Below are positions 1 through 9,580 of a DNA stretch of 64,000 nucleotides, piece after piece (positions within the stretch are counted from its first letter, which is position 1; the number at the start of each line of letters is the position of its first letter). The position numbers and the translations under genes were made by a program. Origin of the DNA: CAZUWH01 sp964624075 (GTDB lineage Bacteria > Pseudomonadota > Alphaproteobacteria > Rhodospirillales > Rhodospirillaceae); the NCBI GenBank assembly GCA_964624075.1, contig CAZUWH010000004.1:85219-149218 (forward strand). Direction: 5' to 3'. A model generated the notes under the pieces. The model made no database searches, was not told the origin of the DNA, and saw only the letters and a program-made list of their open reading frames with translations.

Positions 1-1079
1 ATGATCAGGTCGAAATCGTGAAGCCTTGCCTCGAACAACTCGCGTATGGGAAAGGTGATCAGGGCCAGTTCGGTAAGAGGAGTGTAGTCGTCTTTTTCAA
101 CGGGCCGAAGAATGGTGAAGTGAACCAGGTCGATATTGGCATCGGATTTCAGAATGTTGCGCCAGGTCCGTTCGCCGGAATGGGGCTTACCCGAAATCAG
201 AAGCACTTTCAGCCGGTCGCGGACGCCGTTGATCGTCACCACCGCCCGGTTGTTGACAAGCGACAGCTCGGCCGGACCGGGCTCAACCGTCATGGCCACG
301 GTATGAGGACCAGCGTGTTCGATTGCAACCGGAACGGGATGACTGAGGCCCACCGGGATAGCAAGCGTATGCGGCGGCATAGGTATGGATTGGATGGTCA
401 GGCGGGTCTCCCGCAGGGGGACAGGGCCAACGTCACGAACGCCGAGGCTGCCCGTATCCTCTACACGCACCATGACCGTGACCTGCTGGCCCACGAGACC
501 GTAGCCAGGGGCAAGCTCGATCACCAGGCGACGGTCCCCCTCATGCGGATGGCCGGTCAAGAGGGCGTGGAGCGGTCCGGACAGGCCAACGGTGCCGGCT
601 GGCACGTCGTGCACCTGGCCGTCGGTGATCAGGACTACACCGGCCAGCCGACGCGGCGGCAGATCGGCAACAGCCCGGCGCACGGCTGCGAACAGCTGCG
701 TGTCTTCGACGGCCGTTCCAAGCCGCTCTACCCGGATCTCCAGGTCAGGCTGGGCGGCAAGTTTCTCCATCAGGCGGGCCAAGGCGGTTTCGGTCTGGCG
801 GCGACGATCACCGATGTCCTGACTCGGACTATCGTCCACCACCACCACGGCTACGTCGTTTTGCGGCCGCCGCTGCTCGTAGATCAAGGTGGGATCAAGC
901 AGGGCGAGCAGCAGGGTGCCGACCCAAAGGACGCGCAGCCAGGGCAGAGGCCGTGCCGCGACGATAGCCAGCAGGCTCACGCCGCCCAGCAATGCCCACA
1001 GGCTCCCCGGCAGAAGGGGAGAAAATGTGACATCGGTTAAACCCACCCCCGGCAGGAAGAAAGAAGGCAGTGCAATCAT
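1..1079 (-). CDS. Membrane protein of the DUF4159/MoxR operon, 3' end outside window
   Basis: The reading frame opens at an ATG (1079-1077) that overlaps the stop of the preceding gene as ATGA, and it runs off the left edge, so about 359 residues are visible. The N-terminus has two hydrophobic segments (roughly residues 25-65). A stretch with VAVVVVDDSPSQD follows, resembling a von Willebrand-like or glutamine-amidotransferase-like fold. In alphaproteobacteria a gene of this type usually follows the BatA/DUF4159 gene in a moxR operon, and its exact role is unknown. The family match is by context and general appearance. A 340-residue frame on the opposite strand (18-1040) is a GC-rich shadow. 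Confidence 0.8.
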   Translation of the reverse strand, partial: MIALPSFFLPGVGLTDVTFSPLLPGSLWALLGGVSLLAIVAARPLPWLRVLWVGTLLLALLDPTLIYEQRRPQNDVAVVVVDDSPSQDIGDRRRQTETALARLMEKLAAQPDLEIRVERLGTAVEDTQLFAAVRRAVADLPPRRLAGVVLITDGQVHDVPAGTVGLSGPLHALLTGHPHEGDRRLVIELAPGYGLVGQQVTVMVRVEDTGSLGVRDVGPVPLRETRLTIQSIPMPPHTLAIPVGLSHPVPVAIEHAGPHTVAMTVEPGPAELSLVNNRAVVTINGVRDRLKVLLISGKPHSGERTWRNILKSDANIDLVHFTILRPVEKDDYTPLTELALITFPIRELFEARLHDFDLI

Positions 1080-3790
1080 CGGGACAGATGTTCCAGAACG
1101 GTGGGCAGATGCATCTGATCGGCCTTGTAGTTGCCAGTCAGGGCATACATGACCAGGTTGATACCGAAACGATACGCCAGCTCGCGTTGACGCTCGCCAC
1201 CGGGCAGGACTGGCAGGAGGGGGCGGGCTGTCGCGGTGGCCCATGCTCCTGCCCAGTCGTTGCTGCCGATGACAAGCGGCGAGACACCATCATTGCCTTC
1301 TGGCTCGCGCACCACCCACACCGTACCACCCGCCAGCCGACCAGACAGATCGTGCAACAGGTAGAACGAACGGGTCAGCACATGGTCCTGGCTGACCGGC
1401 ATCAGCGGCGGGATGGGCACCGTTCCCAGCAGCGTGCGCAGCCGCTCCGGCGCCTCGCTCCCGGCATCGCGGGTATCAAACAAGATCATGCCGCCATGAC
1501 GCATATAGGCATCCACTTTGGCCCCAGCCTCTGGTGACAGGGGTGGTGCCGCCGCCGGCTGGGTGGCAACCGGCCAGTACAGCAGGGGAAAGAACAGCAC
1601 CTCGTCCTTTTCAATGTCCACTGCCACCGGCTCGGCCAGGACAGCGGCGGTGCGGCCGGCAAGCAGCCCATTCAGGGCTTTCAGGCCCAGATGAACGATT
1701 TCATCCACTCTCGGTTCCCCGCTGCGGACATGGGCCAGACGGGTCTCGAGCCCTGCCGCCAGGGCAAAGGCATCGCCTGGTGCCGATACGGAAAGCGTCT
1801 GGGCAAGGGGAAACGGGCCTGTCAGCGTGCTCCCGATGAGAGCGGCCCTGCCCACAATCCACAAACGCCTGACGGCCCCCCGCATCAGCAGCGCAACCAC
1901 GCCCTCAACGCTCCCCAGACTTAAGGCGACTCCCAACAGCCATGGCCTGAGATCGAAGAAGGAACCAACAGCGGCAAAACTTGACGTACTGGTCCCAGCT
2001 GGTGGGGGCGGCAGGGGTGCCAACGCGAGCACGGCCGGCGACAGGTTGAAGGCCTGCCGGTACGTGGCCGTACCATAATAACCGGGCGGATGACGTGGGC
2101 CGGGCTGTACGCCGGTGCCGCCGTTCGGAAGCGGCAGGACCGTGCCGGTTGCCGCAGTCAGGCGACCGAAAGCATCAAGAACTTCCAGGGGCGGTAGGAA
2201 GACATAGCCGCCGCTCCCGTTGCGACCCAGATTCAGCAGGCGCTGCAACATCTCCACGAACAGCCCCGACAAGGCCATGTTGGACCAGCGGGCGTTGGCC
2301 GTGGTGTGGACCAGTACGATCCAGCCCTGACCGGCCGCTGCGCCGGTGACAAGCGGCGTGCCGTCGGCAAGGCGGGCCCAGGTTCTGGCCTCCAGTTCAA
2401 CGGAAGGCTCAGCCAGAACCTGTGCCGACACCCGCACATCGGCAGGCACCGCCAGACCGGTGAAGGGCCTGTCGGCCTCGAAAGGGGCCAGAGGCAACGG
2501 CTGGTCCCAGGTCAGCGTGCCACCCGTGATACGCCCGTTCAGGCGCAGACGCACCGGCAAGAGCGGGTCGCCACCGCTGGCCAGGTTTGGACCGGCGAAA
2601 CGGATCACAGTGCCACCCGCTTCAGCCCATGCCAGCAAGCGCTGGATGGCTTCGTCAGACAGGGGACCGACATCGGCCAGTACCAGCGTGGACAGATCAC
2701 CAGACAGCGGGTCCGCGATCGTCCCGTGCTGCACTTCAGCCATGGGCTCCAGCGCTCGTTCCAGATAATAAAGATCGCTGACGAGCGGTACGGCGGCCTG
2801 TGACGATGTCCCTGATACGAGTCTGACCATGCGCCGACCCCACCGGGCATCCAGTAGGATAACCGTTGCCGCCGAAGCCGCCCCCTCTTCCAGATCGAGG
2901 CGAACGACCTGGTTGCGCAGCGTGGCCGGGAGGGGCACGGCCCCTTGCACGACGGAACTGCCGGCCGCCAACGGCAGGGCCTGACGGGCCAGAACGTGGC
3001 CGGTTTCGTCCAGAGCCCGGAGAAAGACCACTTCGGCCAGGGCCGTGTCTTTCCCAGATACGGCCCGGTGGACCATCGCCCCCAGGTCACCGGCCATGGG
3101 CGGCGCAGGCAGGAGCAGCCGGACGGCTGCCTTGTCGTTGTGGACAACGGTTAGGCCGCCCAGACGTTGCAGTCTGGCGGCAAACGCGGCGGCGTGCCCA
3201 TCCTCCACGCCATCGGCAAGCCATACGGCATGGGCCGACCCTTGCGGCGGGGCGTGATTCAGGGCAGAGATCGCAGCGCCGCGATCGACCGGCCATGGCT
3301 TCGGGTTCAGGGACCAGACGATGGATTTCAGGCTGCCTGCCCGCATGACCGATGTTGCGGCCAGAACACCGCCATCAGCGGGAGGGGCAGTGGTGAGAAG
3401 CATCACCGGACGTGCGGTCCGCTCGGCTTCGTTCAGAAGTTCCAGGGTGACGGCACGGCGCGCTGCCCAATCGGCAGCGGCTGCCCAGCCATCATCGATA
3501 GCCAGCACTACCGTGCCATGCCCCTCCAGATTGCTCTGGTCTCCCACTATCGGATGGGCCATGGCGACGATGACCAGCACGGCCACCACCAGGCGCAACA
3601 ACAGCAGGCCCCACGGTATCCGCGCTGCTTCGTGTTGCGTCGTTCCAGTTTCAAGCCCGCGCAAGAAGCGTACCGCCGGAAAGGGGACCCGTCGCGCCGC
3701 CGGTGGAATCACCTGCAATAGCCACCACATTGCGGGCAGAGCCAACAGAAGCAGTAAGGCCAGCGGCGCAGTGAAGGCAAACCCACCCAT
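1076..3790 (-). CDS. BatA/DUF4159 domain membrane protein
   Basis: A 904-residue protein. The first 80 residues form the BatA-type N-terminal membrane domain, with hydrophobic helices near 7-25 and 60-78 and a Pro/Arg-rich linker with VPFPAVRFLRGL. The last 200 residues match the DUF4159 pattern: LFFPLLYWPV, then GGMILFDTRD, then SRAYYLLHD-like SFYLLHDLSG, and a terminal NLVMYALTGNYKADQ. Such proteins are encoded with MoxR ATPases and DUF58 proteins and are thought to form an inner-membrane complex of undetermined function. It overlaps the next gene by 4 bp. The frame is uninterrupted over 2.7 kb, in contrast to the DUF58 gene just upstream. Confidence 0.9.
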   Translation of the reverse strand: MGGFAFTAPLALLLLLALPAMWWLLQVIPPAARRVPFPAVRFLRGLETGTTQHEAARIPWGLLLLRLVVAVLVIVAMAHPIVGDQSNLEGHGTVVLAIDDGWAAAADWAARRAVTLELLNEAERTARPVMLLTTAPPADGGVLAATSVMRAGSLKSIVWSLNPKPWPVDRGAAISALNHAPPQGSAHAVWLADGVEDGHAAAFAARLQRLGGLTVVHNDKAAVRLLLPAPPMAGDLGAMVHRAVSGKDTALAEVVFLRALDETGHVLARQALPLAAGSSVVQGAVPLPATLRNQVVRLDLEEGAASAATVILLDARWGRRMVRLVSGTSSQAAVPLVSDLYYLERALEPMAEVQHGTIADPLSGDLSTLVLADVGPLSDEAIQRLLAWAEAGGTVIRFAGPNLASGGDPLLPVRLRLNGRITGGTLTWDQPLPLAPFEADRPFTGLAVPADVRVSAQVLAEPSVELEARTWARLADGTPLVTGAAAGQGWIVLVHTTANARWSNMALSGLFVEMLQRLLNLGRNGSGGYVFLPPLEVLDAFGRLTAATGTVLPLPNGGTGVQPGPRHPPGYYGTATYRQAFNLSPAVLALAPLPPPPAGTSTSSFAAVGSFFDLRPWLLGVALSLGSVEGVVALLMRGAVRRLWIVGRAALIGSTLTGPFPLAQTLSVSAPGDAFALAAGLETRLAHVRSGEPRVDEIVHLGLKALNGLLAGRTAAVLAEPVAVDIEKDEVLFFPLLYWPVATQPAAAPPLSPEAGAKVDAYMRHGGMILFDTRDAGSEAPERLRTLLGTVPIPPLMPVSQDHVLTRSFYLLHDLSGRLAGGTVWVVREPEGNDGVSPLVIGSNDWAGAWATATARPLLPVLPGGERQRELAYRFGINLVMYALTGNYKADQMHLPTVLEHLSR

Positions 3791-3957
3791 GACAGTCCCG
3801 TTCAGGCTCGTGCCTTGCCCAGACCTTGCTCAGATCCACAAGACCCTGCTCAAGGCATAGCAATCGACACGTCATAGCATGAGCGACAGGAGGGCCGACA
3901 GGATCAAATCCGACCGGCAGAAACGCCACGCGGACGGACGGGTCGACTCGGTATCCA

Positions 3958-4922
3958 TTATGATTTCTGACGGGTTTCCAGCGCCATGAACAGCGACAGG
4001 AGGGCAGCCGTGGCTAGCGCATCGGTCCGATGAACGGCAAAAGTCCAGTCTGCCATGCCTGCCATGGTTGCGATTCCGGCACGATGATTGGCGATACGCC
4101 GCGCATAGGCTTCTTGCAGATCTTGTACCCGGCTGACCTCGACGATTCCGGCGTCCTCAAGATCGACGAACCGGATTCGCCCGGCAAAAGGCAGTGTTTC
4201 CTCCGCTGGATCCAGAACCTGCAACAAATGCCCTCTCACACCGCCTTCGGTCATGCCGTGTACCACCCTTTCAAGGGTTGCCGGATCATCAAGAAAATCG
4301 CTCACCAGCACCACCTTGCCGTGGCACGCACGGGGGATGATCGTAAGGGAAAGATCCGCAAGGCCTCTGCCGATTTCCGCACGACGGGTCAGGCCGTCGG
4401 CCAGCCGCAACAGCGCGGCCTCTCCCAGGCCGGGCCGTTCCTCCCCGGCGGGGGGGGGGGGGGGGCACTCCCCAGCAGAGCCACCCGCTCTCCGGCGCGC
4501 ATCAGCAACACGGCCAGCGCCATGCACAACAGGGCCGCCCGCTCGCCTTTGGTGGGCAAGGTGGCCTGCGCGTGGTAGGCCATGGAAGGTGAGCCGTCGC
4601 ACCACAGCCATACCGATTGCGCCGCCTGCCACTCATGCTCGCAGACATAAAGCGAATCCGAGCGAGCCGAGCGGCGCCAGTCGATGCTGCGAACCGGATC
4701 GCCAGACTGGTAATGGCGAAACTGCCAAAAGGTCTCGCCCGGCCCAACCCGGCGGCGGCCATGCAGACCGGCCGTCACGGTCGCCGCCACCCGTTCCGCC
4801 GCGACCAGCAACGGCGGCAAGGGCGTCCCCAGCCTCTCGGCACGGACTCGCAGACCCTTGCATGTTTCGTCATGGGGCTGTTTGCCATCGGCGGCCGTTT
4901 TATCCATGATATGACCGATCAT
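3958..4922 (-). pseudogene. DUF58 protein, frameshifted at a 16-G run
   Basis: Two frames together give a full-length DUF58 protein (about 320 residues). The N-terminal part carries RRVGPGETFWQFRHY and GDPVRSIDWRRSARSD, the DUF58 signature. The C-terminal part contains HGKVVLVSDFLDDP and ends ALETRQKS. The frames are joined at an uninterrupted G run at 4450-4465, in a Pro/Gly-coding loop. The start is ATG 4922 or 4907. DUF58 proteins partner with MoxR ATPases. The run may be a sequencing error, a slippage site or a real lesion; the neighbours moxR and DUF4159 are intact, so error or slippage is plausible. 167 bp separate it from the DUF4159 gene, longer than usual for this operon. Confidence 0.85.
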
Positions 4923-5084
4923 CGCTCCCAGGAGCGTCAGCACCTGCCTTCTTGAGCATTCAACCCCAAGAGGGTCAAGTCTGCTTCCCCCGCAAGCCCT
5001 TCTCCATCCAGGGGAAGGAGGGCTGTCATCTGTAAAAAACAGCCCTCCCACACACCGCCACGGCAGAGCCGTGTGCATACAGTC

Positions 5085-5240
5085 CAGCGATTCTCATCAT
5101 GGGAACGACACTGATTTGCAGAACAGGCATCCCTGCACCCTCCTTTCCCTCCAGGCCACCGTATGCATACAAGCCTGCCCCGGCAAGGTGTGGAATCGTT
5201 GCCTGCCCCCTCAAGTATAATCCCCTCCCCCTGGACGGAA
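5085..5240 (+). repeat. Dispersed repeat family A, copy 1
   Basis: This lies in the 490-bp gap between moxR and the DUF58 gene. It starts with CAGCGATTCTCATCATGGGA and goes on through a purine-poor stretch with CCTGCCCCGGC. About 150 bp are clearly similar to 63784-63935 (same strand), and a shorter part resembles 30460-30566 (opposite strand). The surrounding gap also holds short inverted repeats of the CCCTCC/GGAGGG kind at 4997-5050 and 5230-5275. No open frame of note is present. Confidence 0.7.
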
Positions 5241-5412
5241 GACCCTCCTTCTGAAGGAGGCCTGCCTCCTCGGGGGGGAGTGAAATCTGTCAAGGTGACT
5301 TGGAATGTATTCCATACTGAGAATTGCTGCATACAGTCGCGCTTCGGCGGGAATCGCCTTTCCGGCCTTGGCCTTCCGTTGCGTGACCGGATGGAAGACG
5401 CCACTCCGTCAT

Positions 5413-6456
5413 TCAGCAGATGGTCTGGCACAAGGTCTCTATCACGCTGGCGATCGTCACGCCTTCGGCACGCGCTGCAAAGGTCAGGGCCATGCGATGG
5501 CGCAGGACAGGCTGAACCAGGGCCAGTACGTCATCGATCGAAGGGGCCAGACGACCGTCCAGCACGGCCCGGGCCCGGGCCGCCAGCAGCAGGGCCTGGC
5601 TGGCCCGTGGCCCCGGCCCCCATGCCACGTGACGGTGGACGAGGGGAAGGGGGGATTCTTCCGGCCGGCCGGCCCGGACCACGGTTAGAATGGCATCAAT
5701 CACGCTCTCACCCACCGGTATGTGCCGTACCAGCCGCTGCATGGCGCGCAACATGGCCGCAGACGTTACGGGAACAAGCGGGGCTTCCGCGATTCCTGTG
5801 GTGGCGATCAGCATACGGCGTTCGGCGTCACGATCGGGATAGCCCACATCCACCTGCATCAGGAACCGGTCGAGCTGGGCTTCCGGTAACGGATAGGTTC
5901 CTTCCTGCTCCAGGGGATTCTGGGTGGCCAGGACATGAAACGGCCACGGCAGGTCGTAGGATTGGCCGGCCACCGACACGCGCTGTTCCTGCATGGCCTG
6001 CAGCAGGGCGGACTGGGTGCGGGGGCTGGCACGGTTGATTTCATCGGCCATCAGGAGCTGGGCGAAAACGGGTCCCTTGAGAAAGCGGAACGAACGTTGC
6101 CCCGTGTCACTTTCCTCCAGGATTTCGGAGCCAAGAATATCGGCTGGCATAAGGTCAGGGGTGAATTGGACACGCTTATCCTCAAGCCCAAATACTCTCC
6201 CAAGAGTCTGGACGAGTCGGGTCTTGGCAAGACCAGGAACACCAATCAACAAAGCGTGACCGCCGGCCAGGAGCGTGATAAGGGTCTGCTCGATCACCGT
6301 TTCCTGGCCGAAAATGATGCGGCCGATCTGTTCGCGGGCTTCCGCAAGGCAAGAGACCAGCCGCTCGACGCCGATGACCGTAGCTGGTAGTTCAATGGCC
6401 CAGGCATCCGGGGGAGGTTCGGACATCTGGGCAGGGGGAATATGCGATGTGCTCAC
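5413..6456 (-). CDS. MoxR-family AAA+ ATPase
   Basis: A 347-residue MoxR ATPase from a GTG at 6456; an ATG at 6426 is an alternative start and leaves the family core intact. The Walker A region reads GVPGLAKTRLV and Walker B reads LLMADEINRASPR, followed by sensor 1 in LATQNPLEQEGTYPLPEAQ, all typical of MoxR. The protein is a cytoplasmic chaperone-like ATPase thought to act on the DUF58/BatA/DUF4159 membrane partners encoded downstream. It is divergent from the DUF1285 gene, with only 37 bp between the starts, so the two promoters must overlap. Confidence 0.95.
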   Translation of the reverse strand: MSTSHIPPAQMSEPPPDAWAIELPATVIGVERLVSCLAEAREQIGRIIFGQETVIEQTLITLLAGGHALLIGVPGLAKTRLVQTLGRVFGLEDKRVQFTPDLMPADILGSEILEESDTGQRSFRFLKGPVFAQLLMADEINRASPRTQSALLQAMQEQRVSVAGQSYDLPWPFHVLATQNPLEQEGTYPLPEAQLDRFLMQVDVGYPDRDAERRMLIATTGIAEAPLVPVTSAAMLRAMQRLVRHIPVGESVIDAILTVVRAGRPEESPLPLVHRHVAWGPGPRASQALLLAARARAVLDGRLAPSIDDVLALVQPVLRHRMALTFAARAEGVTIASVIETLCQTIC

Positions 6457-6493
6457 TTTTCCTCACACCGTTCCTCACGCTACGGCGCGTCCC

Positions 6494-7033
6494 ATGACTG
6501 AACGACTCCCACACCGCACCAGCCCGTTCGTGGACAGTCCGTCCGACTGCAACGTGTTCCACATCCGGATCGATCAGCACGGGATTTGGCATTATCGGGG
6601 CTCTCCGATCAACCGCCAAGAACTGGTATGTCTGTTCGCCTCGCTGCTGACCCGGCAGAGGGATGGCTCTTACTGGCTCATCACGCCAGGAGAGGCTGGA
6701 CGAATCGAAGTCGAGGACGTACCTTTTCTGGCAGTCAAAATGTTCGTGGCCGGTCAGGGACAGGAGCAGTTCATCAGCGTGCGGACCAACGTGGATGAAA
6801 TCGTCACGATCGACAGATCGCACCCTTTGCGTATGGCCACTGGCCCTGCCACAGGCGGGCCGGCTCCCTATGTGATGGTCCGCAACGGTCTGGAAGCGCG
6901 TCTGTCCCGGGCGGTCTTCTACGAACTGGCAGCCGTGGGCGTGGAAGAAAGGGATGAGGAAGGGCTTCTCTTCGGGGTCTGGAGCAGTGGAATCTTCTTT
7001 CCCCTGGGGCCAGTCGAGTCGATACCGCCGTGA
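6494..7033 (+). CDS. DUF1285 family protein
   Basis: A 179-residue protein from ATG 6494. The family features are visible: HIRIDQHGIWHYRGSPI near the start, YWLITPGEAGRIEVEDVPF in the middle, and the C-terminal SGIFFPLGPV. DUF1285 proteins are small cytoplasmic proteins of unknown biochemical function, common in alphaproteobacteria and some gammaproteobacteria. It is the first gene of a four-gene operon; its stop (7031-7033) overlaps the GTG start of the Nudix gene. Confidence 0.9.
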   Translation: MTERLPHRTSPFVDSPSDCNVFHIRIDQHGIWHYRGSPINRQELVCLFASLLTRQRDGSYWLITPGEAGRIEVEDVPFLAVKMFVAGQGQEQFISVRTNVDEIVTIDRSHPLRMATGPATGGPAPYVMVRNGLEARLSRAVFYELAAVGVEERDEEGLLFGVWSSGIFFPLGPVESIPP

Positions 7034-7656
7034 CCAGAACCGGCCCCATACCAGGCGCTTCCCTGCTCGCCCGTCTGGCTGCAGCGGCGCGCCGGCCTGG
7101 AATCCGTCGCACGTCAGGACAAACAGGCATTCCCTCCGCCGTCCTGGTCCCGCTCGTGAATCATGCCGACGGTCTGACGATTCTCTTGACCCAGCGCACG
7201 ATACATCTCGCCAGCCATCGCGGTCAGGTATGCTTTCCCGGCGGACAGGTGGAGGCAGGCGACCCTGGACCGGTTGCCACTGCTCTGCGCGAGACCGCTG
7301 AGGAAATAGGGTTGCCATCCCATGCCGTGACCGTGATCGGTTGTCTGGATGATTACGAAACCTTGAGCGGCTTTGTGGTGACCCCTGTGGTCGGGCTGAT
7401 TCAGCCCCCTCTTGTCCTGCACACCGCACCGGAGGAAGTTGCCGCCGTGTTCGAGATGCCATTGCCCTTTCTCCTCAACCCCGCCCACCACCAACGCCTG
7501 ACCCCCGCGCATTCGCAGATTCTGCGCACCACCTATGCCATTCCCTATCAGGGCTATTATATATGGGGCGCTACGGCGGCTATCTTGATGAATCTGTACC
7601 GGATCGTCGTTGCAGGCACGGATGTCAGGGAAGATGCGGGCGCCAGACCATGCTGA
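7030..7656 (+). CDS. Nudix hydrolase, CoA pyrophosphatase type
   Basis: A 208-residue Nudix protein. It starts at a GTG (7030) overlapping the DUF1285 stop as GTGA. The Nudix box is complete at about residues 72-94: GGQVEAGD, then ALRETAEEIGL. The upstream TQRTIHLASHRGQVCFPGG matches the CoA-diphosphatase (NudL/YeaB) subgroup, which cleaves CoA to phosphopantetheine and 3',5'-ADP. In alphaproteobacteria this gene regularly sits between DUF1285 and the CCA enzyme gene. The last few codons overlap the next gene by 7 bp. Confidence 0.9.
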   Translation: MTRTGPIPGASLLARLAAAARRPGIRRTSGQTGIPSAVLVPLVNHADGLTILLTQRTIHLASHRGQVCFPGGQVEAGDPGPVATALRETAEEIGLPSHAVTVIGCLDDYETLSGFVVTPVVGLIQPPLVLHTAPEEVAAVFEMPLPFLLNPAHHQRLTPAHSQILRTTYAIPYQGYYIWGATAAILMNLYRIVVAGTDVREDAGARPC

Positions 7657-7991
7657 CCTATGCCCTTTCTCTTCTGCTGCCGACCGGGTTTTATTTCTTG
7701 TGGATCTGGTTGCGCAATCGGCGCCTCCTCGCCAGAGAGCTTGACCTGACGACAGCGATACGACCCGTGCCATGGGCGGTTCTGATCGGCCTTGGCATAG
7801 TTCTTGGCGTTGCCCTTCTCTTCATCCTAACCCTGCGCGAGCATCACGGCACCAGCACGGTCTATATCCCGCCGCACATGGCAGACGGCCAGGTGGTGCC
7901 AGGCCAGGTGATTCCATACGACCAAAAGCGGGAACCGGCCACACCGCCACGGCCTGAACGGGTGGCACCGCCCCCCGTCCTACCATGGTGA
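7650..7991 (+). CDS. DUF6111 family small membrane protein
   Basis: A 113-residue protein starting at ATG 7650, inside the end of the Nudix gene. It has two hydrophobic segments (about residues 3-21 and 45-64). A periplasmic-looking tail contains STVYIPPHMADGQVVPGQV and a Pro-rich end. This layout and position match the DUF6111 family found between Nudix and CCA genes in Rhodospirillales. Function is unknown. A longer frame starting at 7563 runs through Nudix codons and was not chosen. Confidence 0.75.
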   Translation: MLTYALSLLLPTGFYFLWIWLRNRRLLARELDLTTAIRPVPWAVLIGLGIVLGVALLFILTLREHHGTSTVYIPPHMADGQVVPGQVIPYDQKREPATPPRPERVAPPPVLPW

Positions 7992-9391
7992 AGGCGCGGT
8001 CCGGCGCGGGCGGCAGACCGGTCGGACAGCTTCCGCCCCAGCCCTGGCTCACCCATCCCGCCACCCGGCGCGTGATCGCAGCGCTGACGGCAGAAGGGGG
8101 AGAGGTCCGTTTTGTGGGCGGGTGTGTCCGCGATGCTCTTCTGCAACGTTCGGTCAATGACATCGATCTGGCCACACCCGAAAGGCCGGAGCTGGTCCTG
8201 GCACGGCTGGCGCAGGCCAGCCTCCGCGCCCTACCAACGGGACTTGCCCATGGCACGGTGACGGCACTGGTTGACGGTCAAACGTTCGAGATCACCACCT
8301 TGCGCCGCGATGTCGCTTGCGACGGACGCCGTGCCGTGGTGGCTTACACCGATAACTGGGCAGAGGACGCAGCCCGTCGTGACTTTACCATCAATGCCTT
8401 GTCGGCCGACCCAGCCGGTTCTGTTTACGATCCCTTCGACGGGCTGCCGGATCTGCATCATGGCCGAGTGCGGTTCGTCGGCTCGCCCCGGACTCGGATC
8501 GAGGAAGACGTCTTGCGGCTGTTGCGTTATTTCCGCTTTCATGGCTGGTACGGCCGTCCGCCGCCGGACCGGGAGGCGCTTGCCGCCTGTCGTGCCCTGG
8601 CCCCTCGGCTCGCAACGCTGTCGGCTGAACGGGTCCGGGATGAACTATGGAAAATTCTTCTTGTCCCGGATCCGGCGAGCATGCTCCTACTGATGCAGGG
8701 CGAGCGGGTTTTGGCGCATGTCCTGCCCGAGGCCGGAGCGTTCGGCTGTCTGCGGCTGCTGGCCTGGTTCGAGGGGCACGGCTTGCGCGTCGAGGGAATC
8801 GCCCCCGATCCGCTTCGCCGTCTGGCCGCGGTTCTGACCGTCCAGCCGGCTGCTGCTGCAGCCGTGGGACGACGTCTACGTCTGTCGAAGCGCGAGACCG
8901 ATCGCCTGCTTGGCCTTCTAGAGATCCCACCGGATCTGACCCCCACACCCGACATGGCAACGCATGTCCAGCGGCGGGCCTTGCAGAGTCTGGGTGCCAA
9001 GCGGTTCCGCGACGTGGTTCTGCTGCGCTGGGCGGCCCGTCGGGTGGCCACGGGCCGAACGGCCGCGGCAGCCGCCGAGAGCGCTCTCTGGTTGCACCTC
9101 TTGGAGACTGCCGTCACATGGAAGACGGTGCCGTTTCCGATCAGCGGAAGGGATGTGCTGGCGCTTGGGGTCGAACCGGGGCCGCAGGTCGGCGCACTGC
9201 TGACGGATTTACGCCGATGGTGGGAGGAAACGGGGTGTCAGGTTGACCGGTCGACCCTGCTGGCCCGATTGGCCCGGCAGGTCGAGGACGGGAAAACAGA
9301 GGCTGAGCATGGTCAGGGCAATCGGGCGCATGAAAATATTTTTGGTTGTGAAATCACCACGCAGGACGCGCAAGAATATCAATCCCCCTGA
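7985..9391 (+). CDS. cca: CCA tRNA nucleotidyltransferase / poly(A) polymerase family
   Basis: A 468-residue class II nucleotidyltransferase. The head domain has FVGGCVRDALL and the metal-binding VNDIDLATPERPE near residue 58, then ARRDFTINALSADP and EEDVLRLLRYFRFHG. It adds or repairs the 3' CCA of tRNAs, or polyadenylates RNA; the two activities cannot be separated from sequence alone. The start overlaps the DUF6111 stop. The last 25 or so residues (after QVEDGKTEAEH) look unlike the family and run close to a repeat, so the original stop may have been lost. Otherwise intact. Confidence 0.92.
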   Translation: MVKARSGAGGRPVGQLPPQPWLTHPATRRVIAALTAEGGEVRFVGGCVRDALLQRSVNDIDLATPERPELVLARLAQASLRALPTGLAHGTVTALVDGQTFEITTLRRDVACDGRRAVVAYTDNWAEDAARRDFTINALSADPAGSVYDPFDGLPDLHHGRVRFVGSPRTRIEEDVLRLLRYFRFHGWYGRPPPDREALAACRALAPRLATLSAERVRDELWKILLVPDPASMLLLMQGERVLAHVLPEAGAFGCLRLLAWFEGHGLRVEGIAPDPLRRLAAVLTVQPAAAAAVGRRLRLSKRETDRLLGLLEIPPDLTPTPDMATHVQRRALQSLGAKRFRDVVLLRWAARRVATGRTAAAAAESALWLHLLETAVTWKTVPFPISGRDVLALGVEPGPQVGALLTDLRRWWEETGCQVDRSTLLARLARQVEDGKTEAEHGQGNRAHENIFGCEITTQDAQEYQSP

Positions 9392-9394
9392 TCA

Positions 9395-9580
9395 AAGGGG
9401 GAGAAAGCCCCCCCTCTGGACGGAAGGCTCCCTCCCCCTGGATGAGGGAGAGTTGGGGTGGGGGTGATCACGACGTCTAGTGCGGGTGGTGGAGGGGCTC
9501 ATGGTGGTCATGTCCCGTGGCCCACGGACTGACAGGGTTCCAGACGGGGAACTATCCCCACCCAACCCTTCTCCGTCAAG
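9395..9580 (+). repeat. Hairpin repeat family B, copy 1
   Basis: The left arm (about 9440-9480) contains GGGTGGGGGTGATCACGACG. A spacer with GTCCCGTGGCCCACGGACTGA follows in broken form, then a right arm (about 9538-9580) with CCAGACGGGGA and CCCCACCCAACCC. The arms are imperfect inverted repeats, so the element can fold into a long hairpin. The same order of blocks recurs at 13395-13600, 16185-16300, 20765-20935, 30364-30465 and 40775-40945. Confidence 0.75.

Noticed and set aside
18..1040. 340-residue plus-strand frame
   Set aside because: It is antisense to the DUF4159-operon membrane protein, is rich in His, Gln and Arg as expected of GC-rich shadows, and has no family features.
3870..4005. 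Short near-duplicate (GCGACAGGAGGGC) after and inside the end of the DUF58 gene
   Set aside because: Only about 13-15 bp; could be chance or a minor duplication of the gene end; not enough to call a repeat.
9395..9580. Possible CRISPR array in the repeat-rich gaps
   Set aside because: The repeats are dispersed, long and self-complementary, without regular spacing or spacers, and no cas gene is in the window.
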